A stretch of DNA of 20,995 bases, taken from IMG/VR virus record IMGVR_UViG_3300038660_000028, positions 1-20,995 of that record. One strand, written 5' to 3'. Source of the DNA: a virus. The notes beneath the pieces were generated by a model. The model was not told the origin of the DNA, did not search any database, and saw only the letters and a list, made by a program, of their open reading frames with translations. Both the position numbers and the translations under genes were made by a program. Numbering within the stretch: position 1 is the stretch's first letter; every line of letters starts with the position of its first letter. Below are positions 16,946 to 20,995 of this stretch, in pieces.

Positions 16946-17185
16946 TTACCCTCTCGGTACGCTCAAGCCGCTGTCGCGTCTCGCCTCGCGGGAGAGAGGA
17001 ACAACCAGCGAGCTAGTGTCTGTGGGTCGGACGGAGCCGGGCCGCATGTTTCTGGACCGACGCGGGCCTCTTCGGCCTGCCCCTACGCGAAAGCCTTCGG
17101 CGGTATCTGCGGGAGGTGGCGGCGCGTCGGGCGTGACCGGCGGCGGTGGGGTATTCGGGGGCTTAGGCGGCGAAGGTGCACACAT
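16946..17185 (-). CDS. Small proline-rich conserved phage protein
   Basis: This protein has 79 residues. It begins MCAPSPPKPPNTPPPPVTPD, a proline-rich arm. A basic tract (GRRGPRRSRNMRPG) follows and the end is SREARRDSGLSVPRG. The ATG at 17185 directly abuts the stop of the 60-aa gene (TGAATG), with GGGGAGG inside that gene as ribosome site, so translation is probably coupled. It stops 6 nt before the portal ATG. Proteins with a Cys-Pro-rich start and a Gly-Leu-hydrophobic-Pro end before the portal are familiar to me from other T7-like phages. They are always annotated as hypothetical. A virion-associated or assembly role is a guess from location. The start MCAP is shared with the 191-aa core protein. 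Confidence 0.75.
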   Translation of the reverse strand: MCAPSPPKPPNTPPPPVTPDAPPPPADTAEGFRVGAGRRGPRRSRNMRPGSVRPTDTSSLVVPLSREARRDSGLSVPRG

Positions 17186-17368
17186 TCAGTCCTCCCCTTC
17201 TTCTTGACGTTTCTGGACAGCCCGTAGATGACGGATCACCTCCGCATTCCCAAATACAACGGACGGGTCCGCTTTCGACGGATCAACGGCCCGATCTGGG
17301 AATACATTCTCAAGGTAGCGAATGAGTGCGGTGGGTATCTCGGGGCATGTATGAGTGGCGTGGTCCAT
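17186..17368 (-). CDS. Small conserved phage protein, first gene of the late module
   Basis: This protein has 60 residues. The ATG at 17368 has GAGAGAGGT upstream and lies 14 nt after the promoter-like motif, so it would be the first gene of that transcript. The segment CPEIPTALIRYLENVFPDR and the later EVIRHLRAVQKRQEE resemble a family of short uncharacterised podovirus proteins. The predicted structure is mostly helical with no membrane segment. Codons 49-57 lie in a 26-bp sequence that is repeated, with one mismatch, in front of the DNA methyltransferase gene at 19061-19086. Function unknown. Confidence 0.78.
   Translation of the reverse strand: MDHATHTCPEIPTALIRYLENVFPDRAVDPSKADPSVVFGNAEVIRHLRAVQKRQEEGED
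17198..17223. repeat. 26-bp direct repeat, copy B (inside the 60-aa gene)
   Basis: The plus-strand sequence starts TTCTTCTTGACGTTTCTGGA and ends AGCCC. It is identical to 19061-19086 at 25 of 26 positions; the mismatch is C at 17218 against A at 19081. In this copy the sequence codes for AVQKRQEE near the C-terminus of the 60-aa protein. The two copies are in the same orientation, 1863 bp apart, and bracket the methyltransferase. Confidence 0.95.
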
Positions 17369-17382
17369 GGTGCGGACCTCTC

Positions 17383-17402
17383 TCTGTGGAATGGTGGAAC
17401 TT
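17383..17402 (-). promoter_or_regulatory. Candidate phage RNA-polymerase promoter at the start of the late module
   Basis: The minus strand reads AAGTTCCACCATTCCACAGA and matches the 13603-13622 site at 18 of 20 bases. It lies between the methyltransferase stop and the 60-aa gene, so it would drive the small proteins, the portal and the genes after them. A transcript starting near its end would have a leader of only about 15 nt containing the ribosome site. Confidence 0.75.
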
Positions 17403-17416
17403 TAGGTGGAACCTAA
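17402..17416. repeat. 15-nt inverted repeat beside the promoter motif
   Basis: The arms ttaggt and acctaa are separated by gga. Within it, the 8-mer GTTCCACC (minus strand, 17405-17412) repeats the promoter core (17393-17400) exactly 12 nt upstream. It could be a partial second promoter, an operator, or a relic of duplication. It is seen only at this site. Confidence 0.6.
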
Positions 17417-17449
17417 TCGGAGAAAGGCCCGGTTCACGCTGGAAATCGA

Positions 17450-19039
17450 CTAGGCGGGCAAGCGTTGCCGCCGGTCGCGCAGGGTGGCCCACGCCGCTAG
17501 CAGGTCCATCTGTTCGGCCTTGGTGAGCGCCCCCAGCACCGCCTCAGACTGCACTTCCATCGTGTCGGCAACTGTGTCCTCGCGGACCATGCGGTCCAGC
17601 CGTTCCACGTCTGGCATGATGCCTTCGGGGGCGGGCAGTGGTAGCTTCTTTACCTCGGAAGGCATCAGTTCCAGCACGCCACCACCGGAGTGACGTCCTT
17701 CCAGTTCCGCGCTTAGGGCGGTGAGGCTGTTGAAGAACCCGTACACCAGCCCCCGCGATGTGCCGCGCAGCGCCCGGATGCGGTAGACGGTATCCGTCGT
17801 GTAAGCCCCGGCGCGGTTGAGGATAAGGCGCGGCGTGTCGTGGATGCACCTGGGCATTCCGACTTCAGTGGCAGACACCGAGCGCACCGTATACCACGGC
17901 TTGCGGATGCGGCACGCGTATCGCTTATGCAAGTTTTCGTACTCGCCCGATGCGATGTAGGCGCGGCCCTTGGCAGTGTCTTCCACCGACCCGTCCAGCC
18001 ATAGGAAATTGGTTGGCTTGCCGGTGGCCGCGTTCCTAGCGTGCTGTGCGTCATCGTAGATAACGCCGGGGCAGTGGGCGCTGCGCCCGAACATCGGATG
18101 CGCCCACTCCTGCAAACCGTACCGCTGTACTACGTCGTCGGTGACGAGGAAGAACTTGTTGGCCCCAGTGCTGATGCCTACACCCACCTTGGCAGCATCG
18201 TCGAACCGACAGAATCGGTCACTGGCCTCTATCTCATCCAGAATCGCCAACGTGGCAGGCGGCACCAGTGCTCGGGTCCATTTGCCCTGCACCGTCTTGC
18301 CGTTGATCGCGCGAGGCGCTGCGAACACTGCCTCCGGATCTTGCCACAGAAAGTCGCGGCCCGCCACGCGGTGGATGCCTAACCCTTCGCCATAAACATC
18401 CGGGCGGGCCTTCTTTTCGGCCAAGAGCAGCACCGTACCTTGTTGGGTGCCCTCGAACCAGATTTCTTGGGGGTCCACGATGACTGTGCGGCGGCACTGC
18501 TCGCCCAGATAGGTCCGCAGTGACTGCGCTTGTATGGCGTGTACGATCTCGGACGGCACCACCATCGCGAGCCGTCCGCCGGGCCGCAGCAATTCCATAG
18601 ACGCAAGGATAAAAGTAACCCAAGCGTTCGTGTACTTCGTGAATTTGCACCCCAGCCGCGCGAACACACGTTCCGCGTTGGTCTGAAAGGCGGCAGACAG
18701 GTACTGGAAGCGGACGAAAGGCGGATTGCCGACCACCGCGTCGAACTGTCCACCCTGGCTTTCCAGCGCCCAACCGAGAAAGTCACGGTTGTGGACGGTG
18801 CAGTTGGACAGGCCCCGTGCGGCTGCCTTGGCGGCTTCCTCCGGTGCCAGCTCGAACGCGGTGACGCTTGCCCCTGTGCCCTGCAATGTGGGGAAAAACG
18901 CGCCATCGCCACAGCTAGGTTCTAGAACGCGCGTGTCCGCCGTGGGCGCGACCCAGCGAGTCAGGAATGCGGCGAGGTCGTCGGGAGTGTAGTATCCACC
19001 GCGCAGTCTCTGCTCTGTTTCCAACGCTATGAAGTTCAT
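17450..19039 (-). CDS. Solitary N6-adenine DNA methyltransferase
   Basis: This protein has 529 residues. The ATG at 19039 has CAGGAG at 8 nt. Near the N-terminus RGGYYTPDDLAAFLTRW leads into the SAM-binding motif I, VLEPSCGDGAFF (38-49). The catalytic motif IV is NPPF (105-108). This order and the NPPF signature indicate a gamma-type N6-adenine methyltransferase, like those of type II systems with a C-terminal target-recognition region (here ~250-480). The N-terminus resembles methyltransferases that I recall paired with XamI-type endonucleases. No endonuclease gene is present on either side, so the likely role is protection of phage DNA against host restriction. It sits between the reductase and the first late promoter and is bracketed by 26-bp repeats, which suggests acquired cargo. 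The target sequence cannot be read from the protein. Confidence 0.9.
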   Translation of the reverse strand: MNFIALETEQRLRGGYYTPDDLAAFLTRWVAPTADTRVLEPSCGDGAFFPTLQGTGASVTAFELAPEEAAKAAARGLSNCTVHNRDFLGWALESQGGQFDAVVGNPPFVRFQYLSAAFQTNAERVFARLGCKFTKYTNAWVTFILASMELLRPGGRLAMVVPSEIVHAIQAQSLRTYLGEQCRRTVIVDPQEIWFEGTQQGTVLLLAEKKARPDVYGEGLGIHRVAGRDFLWQDPEAVFAAPRAINGKTVQGKWTRALVPPATLAILDEIEASDRFCRFDDAAKVGVGISTGANKFFLVTDDVVQRYGLQEWAHPMFGRSAHCPGVIYDDAQHARNAATGKPTNFLWLDGSVEDTAKGRAYIASGEYENLHKRYACRIRKPWYTVRSVSATEVGMPRCIHDTPRLILNRAGAYTTDTVYRIRALRGTSRGLVYGFFNSLTALSAELEGRHSGGGVLELMPSEVKKLPLPAPEGIMPDVERLDRMVREDTVADTMEVQSEAVLGALTKAEQMDLLAAWATLRDRRQRLPA

Positions 19040-19060
19040 ATGGTCAGCTCCTGTATCGTG

Positions 19061-19086
19061 TTCTTCTTGACGTTTCTGGAAAGCCC
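19061..19086. repeat. 26-bp direct repeat, copy A (between reductase and methyltransferase)
   Basis: This matches 17198-17223 at 25 of 26 positions. It fills nearly half of the 55-nt gap between the reductase stop and the methyltransferase ATG. Its QKRQEE codons happen to be in frame with that ATG, but no start codon precedes them, so they are probably not translated. It may be the remaining 3' end of a duplicated 60-aa gene. Confidence 0.95.
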
Positions 19087-19094
19087 ACGCACGA

Positions 19095-20804
19095 TCAGTC
19101 GCAGGATCGATGCCCGGTCTCTGGGTTGATGTAGCAGGCGGCGCCTTCTGCCTCCGCTTCCTGCGTAGGCTCTTCGACGGCGTTCATAATGCCGTAGCGC
19201 TTGCCCGCTGCGCGGAACGTGGTGCATCCCTTGGCGCCCAGTCGGTAGGCCTCCAAGTAGACGTCCTTGAACTCTTCAAAGGTGACGTCGTCCCCGATGT
19301 TGCAGGTCTTGGAACAGGCGCTGTCCACCCATCGCTGAAATGTGGTCAGGACTGCGACATGCTCTTTTGGGGATAGCTCGTTTGCTGTCCGACCAGCCAC
19401 GCCGCAGTTCGCATAGGCATAGTCCTGCAGCTTCACGACGCGGTTGCCGTCCCATTCCTTGACCGTTCGGCTCATGTCGAGCATGAACGGCGGCTCAAGT
19501 GCGCTGGAGATATTGTCAGCCGCGAAAGAGATCGAGCCGGTCGGGGCGATGGACGTCAGGTGCGAATTGCGGATGCCATGCACCTTAATCAGGTCGAGTG
19601 TCTCGCCTTCCAGCTTCTGGATGAACGCGCCTTCCATGTACCGATCTTTGTCGTACAACGGGAACGCGCCCTTCTCGCGGGCGAGGTTTGCAGATGCGCG
19701 GTAGCATTCGTTCACGAAGACCTGCATCACACCGTCACACCAGTCGAGGTAATCGGGGCTAGCATAGGGCATCCCCATGACTTCGCCCGCATTGGCGACC
19801 CCGGTCGCGCCGAGACCCATGCGCCGCTTCGCACTCGCCTCTGCCTCTTGCTCGGGCAGGGGGTAGACCGTCCGGTCGATCACGTTGTCCATTGCTCGGA
19901 CCATGACGTGAACATCTTCGCGCAACTGTTCGACATCAAAGTACGGGGACAGAGCCACGCTCCTGACGTACTTGATCCAGTTGAAGCTGCCCAACAGACA
20001 CGCGCCGTATGGTGGCAGGGGCTGCTCTCCGCAGGGGTTGGTCGCGGCAATGCTCTCGCAGTACCAGAGGTTGTTCATCTGGTTCACGCGGTCGATGAAG
20101 ATGACGCCCGGCTCGGCATAGTCCCAAGTCGCAGCCATGATCTCTTCCCACAGGTCGCGGGCGCGGAGGGTCTCGTAGACCGCTCCCTCGAAGACCAGGT
20201 CAAAGTCGCCGTCTGTCTCGACAGCGTCCATGAAAGCGTCGGTGACGCCGATCGAGACATTGAAGTTGGTGAGGTTGTGGTCGTTCATCTTGGCTTTGAT
20301 GAAGGCCCGGATGTCTGGGTGATCGACCCGCAGGACGCCCATCTGTGCGCCCCGGCGATCCCCTGCCGAAGCCACTGTCCCGCAAGTCGCGTCGAACGGC
20401 GTCATAAAGGACACGGCTCCTGACGCCTTGCTGCCGAGGGTCTTGATTAGGTCGCCGCGCGGGCGGATCGTCGAGAAGTCGTAGCCAATGCCGCCGCCCA
20501 TCTTCATCGTCAGCGCGGCTTCCTTCACACGGTCCATGATGCCCGACATGCTGTCAGGCAGGGTTCCCGAGACGAAGCAGTTGAACGCCGTCACGGTTCG
20601 GAAGCTGCCAGCGGCTGCCTGTACGCGACCCGCAGGAAGGAAGCGGTGGTCCACGAGGATCTCGTAGATCGCCCGCTCGTGGGCAGCATCATCGGCCAGC
20701 GCATGGGCAATCCGTGTCATGGCATCGGTGAAGCTCTCGCCCGGCTGCCAGTGCTTCTCTTCGGCAACCTGCCGACATTCGGGGACTTGTGGTCCGTATC
20801 TCAT
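19095..20804 (-). CDS. nrdJ: Class II (adenosylcobalamin-dependent) ribonucleotide reductase
   Basis: This protein has 569 residues. It starts at the ATG at 20804 with AAGGA upstream. It reduces ribonucleotides to deoxyribonucleotides for phage DNA synthesis. Visible features are LPAGRVQAAAG, the FNCFVSG cysteine (C76), KMGGGIGYDFSTIRPRGD (101-118), GDRRGAQMG (148-156), and the NPCGEQPLPPYGACLLGS block (256-273). That block includes the radical-site cysteine C258, the glutamate E260 and the redox cysteine C269. A further cysteine pair near the C-terminus (C557, C568) could pass electrons from thioredoxin. The size, the single-chain gene and the absence of a small radical subunit beside it indicate class II. 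Activity would then depend on cobalamin in the host cell. It lies just upstream of the methyltransferase and the late module. Confidence 0.92.
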   Translation of the reverse strand: MRYGPQVPECRQVAEEKHWQPGESFTDAMTRIAHALADDAAHERAIYEILVDHRFLPAGRVQAAAGSFRTVTAFNCFVSGTLPDSMSGIMDRVKEAALTMKMGGGIGYDFSTIRPRGDLIKTLGSKASGAVSFMTPFDATCGTVASAGDRRGAQMGVLRVDHPDIRAFIKAKMNDHNLTNFNVSIGVTDAFMDAVETDGDFDLVFEGAVYETLRARDLWEEIMAATWDYAEPGVIFIDRVNQMNNLWYCESIAATNPCGEQPLPPYGACLLGSFNWIKYVRSVALSPYFDVEQLREDVHVMVRAMDNVIDRTVYPLPEQEAEASAKRRMGLGATGVANAGEVMGMPYASPDYLDWCDGVMQVFVNECYRASANLAREKGAFPLYDKDRYMEGAFIQKLEGETLDLIKVHGIRNSHLTSIAPTGSISFAADNISSALEPPFMLDMSRTVKEWDGNRVVKLQDYAYANCGVAGRTANELSPKEHVAVLTTFQRWVDSACSKTCNIGDDVTFEEFKDVYLEAYRLGAKGCTTFRAAGKRYGIMNAVEEPTQEAEAEGAACYINPETGHRSCD

Positions 20805-20823
20805 ATTTTTATTTTCCTTGACG

Positions 20824-20851
20824 AAAAGGCCCCCGCCGTTGTCTGGCAGGG
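20824..20851 (-). terminator. Weak intrinsic terminator before the reductase gene
   Basis: On the minus strand a 7-bp stem (20845-20851 with 20831-20837, one G-U pair) encloses a 7-nt loop. It is followed within three bases by four U residues (20824-20827). It lies after the partial right-edge gene and about 20 nt before the reductase ATG. The short U-run makes it weak or leaky. It might instead be a processing site. Confidence 0.5.
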
Positions 20852-20884
20852 ACTTCGCGTGTGATTGATGTCTCCGGGCCGTCT

Positions 20885-20995
20885 TCAGAGAGGCTTGCCG
20901 TCCTTTGACATATCCTTCAGACGGTTGGCGAAATAGATGATCTTGTTTAGGTCGTAGGCAGCGTCCACGCCTTGCTTCTCACCGAGCCGGAACAC
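20885..20995 (-). CDS. C-terminal end of an unidentified gene (start outside the window)
   Basis: An open frame enters from the right edge and stops at TGA (20885-20887), giving 36 residues in the window. It contains LGEKQGVDAAYDLNKIIYF and ends ANRLKDMSKDGKPL. The sequence is hydrophilic and probably helical. The orientation and frame fit the operon, but no family is recognised. The first codon visible is GTG, so a short complete protein starting there cannot be excluded, although no upstream sequence is available to judge. Confidence 0.55.
   Translation of the reverse strand: MFRLGEKQGVDAAYDLNKIIYFANRLKDMSKDGKPL

Noticed and set aside
19061-19086. Repeat pair as a CRISPR or transposon terminal repeat
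   Set aside because: There are only two copies 1.86 kb apart, direct rather than inverted, one of them inside a conserved coding sequence, and there is no transposase.
1-20995. tRNA genes, integrase or attachment site
   Set aside because: No cloverleaf-like sequence or recombinase frame was recognised by eye. Absence here says nothing about the rest of the genome.

Overview
The window is part of the genome of a T7-like podovirus (Autographiviridae-type layout). All supported genes lie on the minus strand, so transcription runs from the right end to the left. The evidence is a near-complete, collinear T7-style morphogenesis module: portal, scaffold, major capsid, tail tubular A, tail tubular B, gp13-like protein, three internal core proteins and a tail fibre, in that order. 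Protein lengths are close to their T7 counterparts. The high GC content and the protein style suggest an alphaproteobacterial, perhaps marine, host. The host assignment is inference only.

Layout in transcription order (right to left). (i) 20995-19095: the end of an unidentified small gene, a weak hairpin terminator, and a complete class II (adenosylcobalamin-dependent) ribonucleotide reductase. This is the tail of the nucleotide-metabolism region. (ii) 19039-17450: an N6-adenine DNA methyltransferase with no restriction enzyme beside it, probably cargo. A 26-bp near-perfect direct repeat brackets it: one copy lies in the gap after the reductase and the other inside the 3' end of the 60-aa gene downstream. 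(iii) 17402-15317: a candidate phage promoter, two small conserved-looking proteins and the portal. (iv) 15357-13625: a small acidic protein, the scaffold, and a compact lysis cassette made of a membrane protein followed by nested i-spanin and o-spanin. (v) 13622-12334: a second copy of the promoter, a 233-nt leader rich in hairpins, the major capsid gene and a strong intrinsic terminator. These match phi10, gene 10 and T-phi of T7. (vi) 12316-2167: tail tubular A and B, the gp13-like protein and three core or ejection proteins. The lytic transglycosylase domain sits in the gp15-position protein. The gp16-position protein contains a fresh 93-bp tandem duplication. (vii) 2168-1: a third promoter copy, matching phi17, and a tail fibre or tailspike that runs off the left edge.

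The main observation beyond ordinary annotation is a 20-nt motif with the invariant core GTTCCACCAT. It occurs three times, always in the same orientation as the genes, at the three places where late promoters would be expected. I read it as the recognition sequence of this phage's own single-subunit RNA polymerase, whose gene is not in the window. The other notable points are the repeat-flanked methyltransferase, the structured capsid leader and the three-frame overlap in the lysis cassette.
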